Shown here one piece after another: positions 24,421 through 33,896 of a stretch of DNA of 64,000 nucleotides. The stretch is from Halieaceae bacterium (GTDB lineage: Bacteria > Pseudomonadota > Gammaproteobacteria > Pseudomonadales > Halieaceae): contig CABYND010000001.1 in NCBI GenBank assembly GCA_902520195.1, positions 217,092 through 281,091 of the forward strand, in the 5' to 3' direction. How positions within the stretch are numbered: the stretch's first letter is position 1; the number at the start of each line of letters is the position of its first letter. The translations under genes were made by a program, and so were the position numbers. Under the pieces are notes generated by a model. The model saw only the letters and a list, made by a program, of their open reading frames with translations, made no database searches and was not told where the DNA came from.

Positions 24421-25842
24421 TCAGTTGTGCGCGCGCTCGGAGTGCTCCGCCACAATGCCCGTGGCCTGCTCGTTCAGCACATGAATAATACGCTGTGAGC
24501 GACCGTTGACGACCGTGTGCAGCAATACCGTAGGGATCGCAACCAGCAGACCCAGTACCGTGGTAACCAGTGCGGAAGAAATACCGCCTGCCATGGCCTT
24601 GGGGTCACCCGCGCCAAAGATGGTGATCGCCTGGAAGGTGATGATCATACCCGTCACCGTACCCAGCAGACCCATCAATGGCGCGACCGCTGCAATGATC
24701 TTCAACAGCGTCAGACCCTGCTCCAGCTTGGGTGTCTCGCTAAGAACCGCCTCGGCCATTTTCAGCTCCAGCGTCTCGGGATCCATGTTAGGGTTGGTGT
24801 CGTGGACCTTGAGTACGCGCCCCAGCGGGTTGTCATCACGAGCCGAGCTCGACTTAAGCTGCGAGGACACCTTGCCACCTACTGCGGTCAACACGATCAA
24901 CCTGTAAATAGCCAGAATAAAGGCAAAAGCACCCACCGCCGTAATGGCGTAGCCCACGTAGCCACCCTGATGCCAACGCTCAGAGATGGTCGGGCTGTCG
25001 ATGATGGCCGCGAGGAATGAACCTCCGGTTGGGCCCGTCGGATCAATACCAAACTGTGTCAGACCAGCTTGGGCACTCGCTAGACCCTGAGCTTGGGAAT
25101 TGAAGCCACCGCCTGGCTGTCGGGGCAGCTCTGCCAGCTTGTCGACATTGAACGACAGATAGTTACCTGCGGTGTCCACGATGTTGAAGGCACCGACTCG
25201 GACTACCTCGCGCTCGCTGAGTTCACCAGAGGGTGTTGCGACCTGCGCCGTGAAACGGCTGACCTCGCCCTGCTCGCGGATCTCGCGCAGCAGTTCAAAC
25301 CAGACGCGCTCGATCTCCGCAATGCTGGGAAGCTGGTCAGAGCCAGACATCTTGGCGATCAAATCCTTGAGGAAGCCTTCTCGGCCGGGATACTCGGAGC
25401 TGACCAGTGACACCTCGACGTTGGAGGCCAGGTCACCCGAGGCCGCTGTGAGGTGACCAAACAGCTCGGAGAGCGTACCCAGACGCTCGCGCAGCTGCTC
25501 TTGCTTGGCAGCAATCAGCAGTTCGTTTTGTTCAAATTGCTTCTCGAGTCGCGCGGAGCGACGCTCCTCTCGGGTTCGCTCTTCCTCGGCGCGCTTCAGC
25601 GCGGTAGCTTGATTGGCTTTGTCCTGAGTAAAACGGGCTTCCCGAGCAGCATTTTCAGATGACGCACGCGCCTGACCCTGCTTGACCAGATTCAGTAGCT
25701 GGTCGAGGTTCTCGGCGGCAATCTCCTGCGGCGTCGGGGGGGGCGGTGCTTCCGCGTCGGCTTCCTCCTGAGCAAAGGTCAGGGGTGCAGTCAACGCGCT
25801 CGCCAGTACAATGGCAGATACTTTCAGCAATTGAGAACGCAT
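24421..25842 (-). CDS. ttpC: Long ExbB-like protein with periplasmic coiled coil (TtpC-like)
   Basis: The 473-residue product has a signal peptide (MRSQLLKVSAIVLASALTAPLTFAQ) and a Glu/Arg/Gln-rich coiled coil (about residues 40-130). A periplasmic domain follows, then a C-terminal ExbB domain (about 285-465) with LLKIIAAVAPLMGLLGTVTGMIITFQAITIFGAGDPKAMAGGISSALVTTVLGLLVAIP. In Vibrio, TtpC is this type of ExbB and is required for TonB2-dependent uptake. It is directly downstream of a DUF3450 gene (one base gap). Confidence 0.88.
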   Translation of the reverse strand: MRSQLLKVSAIVLASALTAPLTFAQEEADAEAPPPPTPQEIAAENLDQLLNLVKQGQARASSENAAREARFTQDKANQATALKRAEEERTREERRSARLEKQFEQNELLIAAKQEQLRERLGTLSELFGHLTAASGDLASNVEVSLVSSEYPGREGFLKDLIAKMSGSDQLPSIAEIERVWFELLREIREQGEVSRFTAQVATPSGELSEREVVRVGAFNIVDTAGNYLSFNVDKLAELPRQPGGGFNSQAQGLASAQAGLTQFGIDPTGPTGGSFLAAIIDSPTISERWHQGGYVGYAITAVGAFAFILAIYRLIVLTAVGGKVSSQLKSSSARDDNPLGRVLKVHDTNPNMDPETLELKMAEAVLSETPKLEQGLTLLKIIAAVAPLMGLLGTVTGMIITFQAITIFGAGDPKAMAGGISSALVTTVLGLLVAIPTVLLHTVVNGRSQRIIHVLNEQATGIVAEHSERAHN

Positions 25843-25843
25843 T

Positions 25844-26614
25844 TCAGTTCGCCTCCGACGCAGATACAGGCATGTTCAAGAGCTCAATGGTCGCCTGCTT
25901 CTTGGCGATTCGAACCCCTTTGCGGACGGCAGCAGCGTAATCGCCGGCTGACAGCTCTTCCCAGCTTTGGGAATCTTTATTCCAGGCACCGGTCTCGGCG
26001 CCATCGGTGCTTTGGTAGACCAGCGCGACGCGGCCAATACGCAAAATGTCCACTTCACGCTCGGCGCCACCCAGCTCAATCGTGTCGGTGTAGGCCTCGA
26101 TACCGCGACCGTACTGCAGCTCAATGGAATACAGCTCCAATACCTGCCGGAACGCTTCGGCAGACGTAACGTCGGAACGGTCCATATTGGCGCGCACCGC
26201 CTCGATATTGCCCAGTCGGGTATCGAGATCAAACGGCATGTCGAGAGCGATGAACTGCTCCAGGCCGTCGAGCATGCGTGTGACCAGGGGCGGAATCTGC
26301 CGCTGAATCACCGACGCTTCGGCAATCGAGGCATCGATATCCCGGATGCGCTTCTCCTGGTTGGCAATCTGTCGCTCCAGGCGCGCGTTATAGACCTTCA
26401 GTCCGTCTACCTGCTTCATTACCGTCTTGTAATCAGACAGGAGGCTGGCGGTCTCGTCAGCCAGACGATCAATCTTGGCTTGTGACGCCTTGGCGCTTGC
26501 TGTGCGCTGCTTGCCGACCTCAACGATAGGATCGATGGACTGCGCGACCGCAATGGACGCACTGCCGCCGATGCATATCGCCGCCAGCAGGGTTTTCAAT
26601 CGAGTCGTAGTCAT
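25844..26614 (-). CDS. DUF3450 periplasmic coiled-coil protein of the TonB2-type operon
   Basis: The 256-residue protein has a signal peptide (MTTTRLKTLLAAICIGGSASIAVAQ) and a long coiled coil (about residues 40-110). The globular part contains the DUF3450 hallmark LVYQSTDGAETGAWNKDSQSWEEL. Such proteins open TonB2 operons in many gammaproteobacteria; the biochemical role is unknown, though interaction with the coiled coil of the long ExbB is plausible. The start is the ATG at the signal peptide. The 198-base gap upstream should hold the operon promoter, but I could not pick one with confidence. Confidence 0.85.
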   Translation of the reverse strand: MTTTRLKTLLAAICIGGSASIAVAQSIDPIVEVGKQRTASAKASQAKIDRLADETASLLSDYKTVMKQVDGLKVYNARLERQIANQEKRIRDIDASIAEASVIQRQIPPLVTRMLDGLEQFIALDMPFDLDTRLGNIEAVRANMDRSDVTSAEAFRQVLELYSIELQYGRGIEAYTDTIELGGAEREVDILRIGRVALVYQSTDGAETGAWNKDSQSWEELSAGDYAAAVRKGVRIAKKQATIELLNMPVSASEAN

Positions 26615-26812
26615 GGGGTTGATACTTCCTCTCATAAGCAAATCGGGGTGAAAGCGCCGTCAAGCGGGCCATCACTGAATCTGAGTCAGTGGCGCGTTAT
26701 TTTGCGGATCGCCATCAAACAAGTGGGGGAGCGAATTTACCGTGTACGTTTCGGCAACGCAAATGGTTTCATGGCGTCGTGCAGGGCTTTTACCATTGGT
26801 TTATCACCCATT

Positions 26813-27343
26813 CTAGGGTGGCGTCAGCTCGAACACGGTAAAGGCATGGCTATTGCCCTCCTCAGCGGCATAGTGGGCCGTCTCGACCTCCTTCCAGCCA
26901 GCCAATAAATCGAGGTCAAAAACAACGTCCCCGGCCACCTGACCCTGCACCCGGGTCAGCACCACCTTATCGGCCCTGGGCAGCGCCAGACGGTATATTT
27001 CGGCGCCTCCCACCACCATTGCAGCGTCAGCACCGTCAATCAGCGCCTGCTCAAACGCCCGCTCCAGGGCTTCCTCGAGGGTATGGCAGGCCAAGACACC
27101 CTCGTGTTGCCAGGACACGTCCCGGGTAATCACGATATTGCGCCGCCCCGGAAGCGGAAAACCCACGCTCTCAAAGGTTTTGCGGCCCATGATGATGGGT
27201 CGTCCTATCGTGGTGCGCTTGAAGTGCTGCAGATCGTCCGGCAGCTCCCATGGCAAGGCATCGCCCCGGCCGATCACGCCGTTTTCAGCCGACGCCAGCA
27301 CCAACACCACGGGCACGTCGTTTTCCGAGCGCTGCCCTGTCAT
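26813..27343 (-). CDS. folA: Dihydrofolate reductase
   Basis: DHFR reduces dihydrofolate to tetrahydrofolate with NADPH. The 176 residues show [32 protein letters not shown] (catalytic Asp in the PxDL segment), [27 protein letters not shown] and the NADPH-site [15 protein letters not shown]. The start overlaps the thyA stop by four bases (ATGA). The pairing is logical because thymidylate synthase yields the dihydrofolate that this enzyme recycles. Confidence 0.97.
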   Translation of the reverse strand: MTGQRSENDVPVVLVLASAENGVIGRGDALPWELPDDLQHFKRTTIGRPIIMGRKTFESVGFPLPGRRNIVITRDVSWQHEGVLACHTLEEALERAFEQALIDGADAAMVVGGAEIYRLALPRADKVVLTRVQGQVAGDVVFDLDLLAGWKEVETAHYAAEEGNSHAFTVFELTPP

Positions 27344-28173
27344 ATCGCCACCGGCGCCGGGATATTGGGGGCCGGATCGTAGCCCGTGAGCTGGAAGTCC
27401 TCGAATCGGTAGCCATAAATGGAATCCGGTTTTCTGAGTATCTCCAGCGACGGCAACGGACCCGGGGTTCGCTCCAGCTGGGTACTGACCTGATCGCCGT
27501 GGTTACTGTAAAGGTGCGCGTCGCCCAGGGTCACCACCACCTCTCCCACCGCCAGGTCGCACTGCTGTGCCAGCATGTGAACCAGCAGCGCCACCGAGGC
27601 AATGTTGAAGGGCAGGCCCAAAAAGACGTCGCTTGAACGGATATACAGCTGCGCAGACAGCGCGTCGCACCCCACATAAAACTGGTAGAGAAGATGACAA
27701 GGCGGCAGCGCCATGCGCCCTGCGCGGACGTTCTCCTGGGGACTCACGGTCTCATCCGGCAGGTATTCGACGTTCCACGCATGAAACAGGATGCGACGAC
27801 TCTCCGGGCGGTGCTTCAGGCAATCCACAACGTAATCAATCTGATTGATACTGCAGCCGTCCCGGGTAGGCCATGCGTGCCACTGCGCACCGTAAAGCGG
27901 GCCCAGGTCGCCCTCGTCGGTCGCCCACTCATCCCAGATACTGACGCCATTTTCCCGCAACCACTGGGTGTTGGTATCGCCGCTCAAAAACCAGATCAGC
28001 TCGTTGACGACGCTTTTAAAATGCACCCGCTTGGTGGTCAGGATGGGAAACCCTGCCGTGAGGTCGAATCGCAATTGCCGCCCGAACACCGAGCGGGTGC
28101 CCGTGCCAGTGCGATCACCACGGTCTATACCGCTGTCGCGAATATCCTTGAGTAAGTCGAGATACGCCTGCAT
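27340..28173 (-). CDS. thyA: Thymidylate synthase
   Basis: ThyA methylates dUMP to dTMP using methylene-tetrahydrofolate. The 277 residues include the catalytic Cys in [14 protein letters not shown], the dUMP-binding block [29 protein letters not shown], and the N-terminal [19 protein letters not shown]. The length is close to the 264 of E. coli with a small insertion. It lies eight bases after lgt, as in the conserved rppH-ptsP-lgt-thyA order, and is coupled to folA. Confidence 0.97.
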   Translation of the reverse strand: MQAYLDLLKDIRDSGIDRGDRTGTGTRSVFGRQLRFDLTAGFPILTTKRVHFKSVVNELIWFLSGDTNTQWLRENGVSIWDEWATDEGDLGPLYGAQWHAWPTRDGCSINQIDYVVDCLKHRPESRRILFHAWNVEYLPDETVSPQENVRAGRMALPPCHLLYQFYVGCDALSAQLYIRSSDVFLGLPFNIASVALLVHMLAQQCDLAVGEVVVTLGDAHLYSNHGDQVSTQLERTPGPLPSLEILRKPDSIYGYRFEDFQLTGYDPAPNIPAPVAI

Positions 28174-28180
28174 AGCAGCC

Positions 28181-28969
28181 TCATCGGTTGTGGGGGCGAT
28201 AAGCCCAGTAGAGTAGACACAGTCCCGCGATCAGCATGGGCACACACAGTATCTGCCCTCGGGTCATCCAGCCCAGCGCGTCGAAGCCAATATGCGCATC
28301 GGGCTCGCGAAAAAACTCCGCGATGAACCGGAGGACGCCGTAGCCCATCAGGAAAACAGCGGATACCGCCCAGGCGGGCCGGGGTTTTCGGCTAAACCAC
28401 AGCAACACCAGAAAAAACAAACACCCTTCCAGCGCGAACTGATATAGCTGGGAGGGATGGCGCGCCATTGCCAGCGGGTCGTTCGGGAATATCATGGCCC
28501 AGGGAACGCCGGAGGGCCTACCCCATAACTCCTGACCAATAAAGTTGCCGAGCCTTCCCAGCGCCAATCCCACGGGCGTCAGGGGTGCGACAAAATCCAT
28601 CAGCCTGCCCCAATGAATGTCGCGCTGATGGGCAAACAAGGCCATGGCCGCCAACACCCCAAGAAGGCCGCCATGAAAGGCCATCCCACCCTCCCAGACG
28701 CGAAAAAGCCACAGTGGGTCAGACGCCAGCCGCTCGAAGCCATAGAGAAGGGCGTATCCCATGCGCCCGCCCAGCACCACGCCGATCGCCGCATAGAAAA
28801 TGAGGTCATCGACCTGGTCTGTTTTTAAAGGCGAATGGGGCTGAACGCTTCGCAGGCGCCCCAGCCACCAGGCAAATGCCAGACCACCGATGTAAGTGAG
28901 GCCATACCAATGCACTTTGATCGGGCCCAGCGCCAACGCCACCGGATCTATGTCTGGGTAGGGCAGCAC
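28181..28969 (-). CDS. lgt: Prolipoprotein diacylglyceryl transferase
   Basis: Lgt transfers diacylglycerol from phosphatidylglycerol to the lipobox Cys of prelipoproteins in the inner membrane. The 262 residues span seven hydrophobic segments and hold the family signature [25 protein letters not shown], with [11 protein letters not shown] earlier (essential His). The start directly abuts the ptsP stop, so translation is coupled. Confidence 0.96.
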   Translation of the reverse strand: MLPYPDIDPVALALGPIKVHWYGLTYIGGLAFAWWLGRLRSVQPHSPLKTDQVDDLIFYAAIGVVLGGRMGYALLYGFERLASDPLWLFRVWEGGMAFHGGLLGVLAAMALFAHQRDIHWGRLMDFVAPLTPVGLALGRLGNFIGQELWGRPSGVPWAMIFPNDPLAMARHPSQLYQFALEGCLFFLVLLWFSRKPRPAWAVSAVFLMGYGVLRFIAEFFREPDAHIGFDALGWMTRGQILCVPMLIAGLCLLYWAYRPHNR

Positions 28970-31246
28970 CTACACGGCACTCCCGCGACGCAGGAAAATA
29001 TCCAGACCGCGATCGCCCAGCGCGTGATCCAGCGCGCTCACGACTTCCTGCGCCGATCTCAGTGGACGAAGGGTTGCCATTAACTGGGACAGCTCATCGC
29101 GGCTGAACGCGCTCAATACCCGTTTAATGACGGACAAACTGCCCGCATTCATAGACAGTTGATCAAAGCCCATGGCCACCAGCAGCGGCGCCGCACGCGG
29201 ATCTCCTGCCAGCTCGCCACAAATGCTGACCGATTTATTGTGGTGATGGGCCGCGTCTATGATGTCGCGTAAGGCGGCCAACACAGCCGGGTGCAGGGCC
29301 TGATACAAGGCCGCCACCCGCGCGTTGCCTCTATCGACAGCGAGCAGATACTGGGTCAGATCATTGGACCCCACCGAGAGGAAATCTGCCTCCTCCGCCA
29401 ATGGGCCCGCCAGATACACCGCAGCGGGCACCTCAATCATCACGCCAATGGGGGGCAGCGCCGCACTGAAACCCTCGGTCATGACCTCGCTATGGCAGCG
29501 CAAAATCAACTCCCGCGCAGATCGCAGCTCATCGATCGCAGTCACCATGGGGAGCAGAATGCGCAGGTTATCGAGCCCCTCGTTGGCCTTCAGCATGGCC
29601 CGGATCTGGGTCAGGAAAATCTCTGGGTGGTCGAGGGTCACGCGGATGCCCCGCCACCCCAAAAAAGGGTTAGATTCCTCGATCGGAAAATAGGGCAGCG
29701 CCTTGTCGCCACCGATATCCAAGGTGCGCATGGTCACGGGAGAGGGGTGCAAGGCCTCCAGCTGCTCCCGATACAGCTGACGCTGCTCCTCCTCGCTGGG
29801 AAACCGGTCACGCAGCAAAAAACTGACCTCGGTGCGATACAGCCCGACACCTTCTGCACCAAACTCCCGGGCGCGCTGTACATCGGCTGCAACGCCCGTA
29901 TTGACCCACAGCGGCACAGCGTATCCGTCAGAGGTCGCCGCCGGCTGCTCGGCCAGCGGCGCCAGCTCCTCAAAGAGTGCCTCATCCTCGGCCAGTAAGC
30001 CCTTAAATCGCGACAGCAAATCAGGGTGGGGATTCACATAGACCCGGCCGTTGTAGCCATCGACAACCAACTGACGGTCGGGCAACTGCTTGAGGGGCAG
30101 ATCCTCGACGCCGACTACGGCCGGGATACCCATGGCCCTCGCCAATATCGCGGTGTGACTGTTGGCACTGCCGCGCATCGACACGATGCCCACCAGCTTT
30201 TCGCGAGGAATTTCTCCCAGCGCAGAGGCGGTGAGCTCCTCGGCCACCAGCACCGTCGCATCGGGATAGTCGACTTCTTGCCGGTTCGCATCCTGCAGGT
30301 AGCCCAGCACCCGGGTGCCGAGATCGCGGACGTCCACTGCGCGCTCGCGCAAATAGGAGTGCTCCATGCGCTCAAAATGACGAATATGGCGCAGCATGAC
30401 CTGACTCAGCGCGCCCTGCGCCCACTCACCGGCCTTGATGAGTGCGGCCACCTCTCCACCCAACGCAGAATCATCCAGAATGCTCAGGTAAACCCCAAAC
30501 AGCGCGCGATCCTCGGGGCCGAGTTCCTCCTCGAGGTTCTCGGCAACCTGCTGGATATCGCTGCGAACACTCGCCAGCGCCTCTCTGAACGCTTTCAGCT
30601 CAACCCGACGATCCGATGAGTCCCTCGACGGCACGGTTTGCAAGTCGGCATGGGGCGAAACCCATGCTGCGATTCCGATACCAATCCCGGAGCAAGCGGC
30701 CACCCCGGACAGGCGTGCGCCGCCCTCCGCATCCTCAGGCACCGTCGCCGACTCGCGGATCACTCCTGCCAGCTCGGCGTGGGCAATGAGGCCTGCGAGC
30801 TGCGCAGATACCGTAATCAGAAAGGCTTCTTCGTCCTCCGAGAACCGCCGGTGATCGCCCTGCTGTACCACCAGAACACCCAGGAGATCGCGCTGATGCA
30901 CAATGGGTGCGCCAAGAAAGGCATTGAATGGTTCCTCGCCCAGCCCCTCAACCAACTGAAACTGGGGGTGCGCACTGGCATCGTCCAGATTCAGCGGTTC
31001 TTCGCGGGTGGCAACCCAACCCACCAAGCCTTCATCGAAACCCAACCCGAACTGACCGACCTTCTCCAAGTTCAACCCCTCGGTCGCGCGAAAGACCAGT
31101 TTTTGCGTGGCTTTGTCGTGCAGGTAAATCGTGCAGACATCGGTGTGCATCGCCGCCCTGACCTGGGCGACGATCAGCCCGAGTGCATCCTCAAGGGAGT
31201 CCGCAGCGTTCACGTCCTGAATTAAGCGGCGAAGCACCTCAAGCAT
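28970..31246 (-). CDS. ptsP: PTS-Ntr enzyme I (PEP-protein phosphotransferase with GAF domain)
   Basis: PtsP starts the nitrogen-related phosphotransferase relay by phosphorylating NPr with PEP. The 758 residues have an N-terminal GAF domain (about 17-160, with MHTDVCTIYLHDKATQKLVF). The EI domains follow: the phospho-His loop GSANSHTAILARAMGIPAVVG, the PEP site GVMIEVPAAVYLAGPLAEEADFLSVGSNDLTQYLLAVDRGN and the catalytic Cys in SVSICGELAGDP. It overlaps rppH by one base (TAATG). Confidence 0.97.
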   Translation of the reverse strand: MLEVLRRLIQDVNAADSLEDALGLIVAQVRAAMHTDVCTIYLHDKATQKLVFRATEGLNLEKVGQFGLGFDEGLVGWVATREEPLNLDDASAHPQFQLVEGLGEEPFNAFLGAPIVHQRDLLGVLVVQQGDHRRFSEDEEAFLITVSAQLAGLIAHAELAGVIRESATVPEDAEGGARLSGVAACSGIGIGIAAWVSPHADLQTVPSRDSSDRRVELKAFREALASVRSDIQQVAENLEEELGPEDRALFGVYLSILDDSALGGEVAALIKAGEWAQGALSQVMLRHIRHFERMEHSYLRERAVDVRDLGTRVLGYLQDANRQEVDYPDATVLVAEELTASALGEIPREKLVGIVSMRGSANSHTAILARAMGIPAVVGVEDLPLKQLPDRQLVVDGYNGRVYVNPHPDLLSRFKGLLAEDEALFEELAPLAEQPAATSDGYAVPLWVNTGVAADVQRAREFGAEGVGLYRTEVSFLLRDRFPSEEEQRQLYREQLEALHPSPVTMRTLDIGGDKALPYFPIEESNPFLGWRGIRVTLDHPEIFLTQIRAMLKANEGLDNLRILLPMVTAIDELRSARELILRCHSEVMTEGFSAALPPIGVMIEVPAAVYLAGPLAEEADFLSVGSNDLTQYLLAVDRGNARVAALYQALHPAVLAALRDIIDAAHHHNKSVSICGELAGDPRAAPLLVAMGFDQLSMNAGSLSVIKRVLSAFSRDELSQLMATLRPLRSAQEVVSALDHALGDRGLDIFLRRGSAV

Positions 31247-31758
31247 TAACGCTGTCTCCTGCGTCTACGCTGACTGCGCGACCTTGGCGCCAAACGGCTT
31301 GCCAGCTGCGTCAAGGCCTGCCGGTATACGGCCTGCTTGAAATCCACAACGGCGGTCACGGGATACCAGTAACTCACCCACTTCCAGTGATTGAACTCAG
31401 GGTCGTCGTGGGCCGCCAGATTGATATCACTCTCAGCGCCTGTGAGACGAAGCAAAAACCAAATCTGCTTCTGGCCGATACAGACCGGGTCCTCGGTTTT
31501 ACGGATGAACCGCTTGGGCAGGCGATAGTGAAGCCAGCCCTGGGTGCGGCCCAGCAACTCCACTGACTCTGGGAGCAGCCCTACCTCTTCCTCGAGCTCT
31601 CGGTACATGGCCGCCTCGGGGCTTTCATCGCGGTTCATGCCGCCTTGCGGAAACTGCCAGGAGTCACGACCATTAATGCGACGCCCCCACAACACCTGGT
31701 CCTCGTAATTACAGACCACAATCCCGACATTGGGACGAAAGCCGTCACGGTCGATCAC
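31246..31758 (-). CDS. rppH: RNA pyrophosphohydrolase RppH
   Basis: RppH is a Nudix enzyme that removes the 5' pyrophosphate from mRNA and triggers RNase E decay. The 170-residue product, with start GTG at 31758 (reading [17 protein letters not shown]), has the complete Nudix box ([23 protein letters not shown]) and an Arg-rich tail ([12 protein letters not shown]) typical of this branch. The frame stays open about 64 codons upstream, but the conserved family N-terminus supports the GTG. It heads the rppH-ptsP-lgt-thyA-folA operon. Confidence 0.93.
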   Translation of the reverse strand: MIDRDGFRPNVGIVVCNYEDQVLWGRRINGRDSWQFPQGGMNRDESPEAAMYRELEEEVGLLPESVELLGRTQGWLHYRLPKRFIRKTEDPVCIGQKQIWFLLRLTGAESDINLAAHDDPEFNHWKWVSYWYPVTAVVDFKQAVYRQALTQLASRLAPRSRSQRRRRRQR

Positions 31759-31918
31759 GCGCTCTTTGTCTTCTGCTTGCTCCAAGATGGCTTTCCGGAA
31801 GTTGATCAGATATTGGCCCGGGATTGAGACGCAGGCCTGCAGTCCGTATTCTTCCACACATCCTCCTTCCACGGCACGTGGGGAGACATCTTTCTTCGAT
31901 AGGTAATCGGGCCACCCT

Positions 31919-32578
31919 TTGGCACTAGCGATATTTGACCTTGACAACACGCTGCTGGCGGGCGACTCCGATCATCGATGGGGGGAGTTTCTGTGCGATG
32001 TGGGCTTATCGAATGTAGAGGCTTTTCGCCAGAAAAACGACGCGTTTTACGCCGATTACCAGGCCGGGCGCCTCGACATGACAGCCTATCTCGATTTTGT
32101 GCTCGAGCCGCTGACAGGTATGGCGCGATCCGCTGTCAGGTCACTCCAGCGGCAGTTTGTTGCTGAGTGCATTGAGCCGTTGTTGCTCGACAAGGCATTT
32201 GATCTGCTCAACGAACACCGCATCAAAGGGGATACGCTGCTGATGATGACTGCTACTCACGCCGTGGTGGCCGAGCCGGTCGCCGCGAGATTAGGGTTTG
32301 AACACTGGCTCGGCAGCGGAGTGGGACTGCACGATGACCGCTACACGGGCAGAGCTGAGGGCCGCCCCTGCTTCCAGCAGGGCAAGGTCGATCATCTCGC
32401 TGATTGGCGAAGACGGCATCCCGACATCGCGGATACCGATGGCTCCTGGTTTTACTCCGACTCACACAATGATCTGCCGCTGCTGAGTGCGGTGGGGCAT
32501 CCAGTCGCCGTGGACCCCGACGACACCCTTCGCGCTCACGCCGAGGCCAATCACTGGCCGATCATGTCACTGCGTTAA
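31919..32578 (+). CDS. HAD-superfamily IB hydrolase (SerB/CicA-like phosphatase)
   Basis: This 219-residue protein has the HAD motifs in order. Motif I is [15 protein letters not shown] (nucleophile and acid Asp near residues 7-9), motif [10 protein letters not shown], a lysine in FQQGKVDHL, and motif [20 protein letters not shown]. The helical cap between motifs I and II is that of subfamily IB, which includes phosphoserine phosphatase-like enzymes. The true substrate is not predictable. The start appears to be TTG at 31919. It is divergent from rppH. Confidence 0.85.
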   Translation: MALAIFDLDNTLLAGDSDHRWGEFLCDVGLSNVEAFRQKNDAFYADYQAGRLDMTAYLDFVLEPLTGMARSAVRSLQRQFVAECIEPLLLDKAFDLLNEHRIKGDTLLMMTATHAVVAEPVAARLGFEHWLGSGVGLHDDRYTGRAEGRPCFQQGKVDHLADWRRRHPDIADTDGSWFYSDSHNDLPLLSAVGHPVAVDPDDTLRAHAEANHWPIMSLR

Positions 32579-32692
32579 CGCCAGCGCCTTATGATGAAAT
32601 CCGGGTGATACCGAAGCCGCGGCAACACCAGTTATCTTCATTCAACCTGTTTAGGTGACATCAATACGCTAAGACTTTCGCGCAAAAGGGGC

Positions 32693-33880
32693 TCAGCTCA
32701 GCGCCTGCCCCATGAACCACCGCTTCAGCCACGCCTGCTGGTCCACCAAGCTAAGTCCAACATTGCGCGCGATCACTGCCAGCGGGTTCCGGCTACCAAA
32801 GCCGCGCTTGAATCCCTCCATCGCCGCCATCATGGCGAGATTTTCGGTCTTTCGCTGGCGCTGATAGCGCTTCAGTGCGACCGGGCTGTCGACCGCCAAG
32901 CCCTTGGCCTTGCCCGCGGTCAGTTCTTCAGCCAGCACCCTGACATCACTTAGACCCAGGTTGATGCCCTGGCCTGCGAGCGGGTGAATGCTGTGGGCCG
33001 CATCGGCCACCAGCACCAAGCCTTCATCGATATAGTCAACCGCGTGGGACTGCCTGAGGGGGAAGCTCGCTCTCGGCCCGACGGCCGTGGCCTGCGGCCC
33101 GTCATCCCCCAGCGCCCAGTTCAGAGCCGAGACAAATGCCTCATCCGACAATGCCGCGATTGGCTCGTGCTGCGTCTCATCGAGCGACCAGACAATGGCC
33201 ACTTTGTCCTCGTCAGCCAGCGGCAGCAAAGCGAGCGGACCGGTATCAAGAAAAGCCTGCCAGCAGGCGTCCTGATGACGAGATGCCAGTTTCAACGTGC
33301 CCACGATAGCGCTCTGCTCGTAGCTCCAATCGCGCGTTGGCATACCCGCCCACTCCCGCACTCGCGAACGCGCACCATCCGCCCCAACGGTGAGGGGCGC
33401 GCAAAAGGTCGACCCATCCTCGCAATGAATTTCCCAGCCGGAGTCAGTGAGCGTCATGTCCGCCATGGCGCACTCCCACCGCACCTCAACACCCGGGCTG
33501 GTCTCTGCGCATTGCAACAGCACCTGCAGGGTCAGCCGGTTCTCAACAATGTGTCCAAGGTAGGCGGCATTGACCTCGCTGGCATCGAAGCCGATGCGGC
33601 CGCTGCCGTGGCCGTCCCAGACCTTCATGCCGGTATAGCAACCGGTGCGGTCGCGCGGTATGGCTGACCAGGCGCCCAGCCTTTCCAGAAAATCGATCGA
33701 CGCCGGGGTCAGTGCGCTGACACGCAGGTCCCAATCATGGATCTCTCTGTCGGCGGTGGGTCGCGGCGGGCGCTTCGCGCCATCGATGACCGTGACACGA
33801 AACCCCTCTCGCCCTAGCGCCGTCGCCAGCGACAAACCAGCGACCCCTGCGCCGACGATCAGGATATCGGGATGTGTCAT
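32693..33880 (-). CDS. ubiI: FAD-dependent ubiquinone-biosynthesis hydroxylase (UbiI/VisC-like)
   Basis: The 395-residue enzyme belongs to the UbiH/COQ6 FAD monooxygenases that hydroxylate the aromatic ring of ubiquinone precursors. Motifs seen are the N-terminal FAD site DILIVGAGVAGLSLATALGREGF and the second FAD motif GLVLVADAAHSIHPLAGQGINLGLSDV. I start at MTHPDILIVGAG; the open frame extends 47 codons further without support. It follows ubiH by 16 bases in the ygfB-pepP-ubiH-ubiI order. Assignment to UbiI rather than UbiF rests on this position. Confidence 0.88.
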   Translation of the reverse strand: MTHPDILIVGAGVAGLSLATALGREGFRVTVIDGAKRPPRPTADREIHDWDLRVSALTPASIDFLERLGAWSAIPRDRTGCYTGMKVWDGHGSGRIGFDASEVNAAYLGHIVENRLTLQVLLQCAETSPGVEVRWECAMADMTLTDSGWEIHCEDGSTFCAPLTVGADGARSRVREWAGMPTRDWSYEQSAIVGTLKLASRHQDACWQAFLDTGPLALLPLADEDKVAIVWSLDETQHEPIAALSDEAFVSALNWALGDDGPQATAVGPRASFPLRQSHAVDYIDEGLVLVADAAHSIHPLAGQGINLGLSDVRVLAEELTAGKAKGLAVDSPVALKRYQRQRKTENLAMMAAMEGFKRGFGSRNPLAVIARNVGLSLVDQQAWLKRWFMGQALS

Positions 33881-33896
33881 CGCCCGCACAGCCTCA

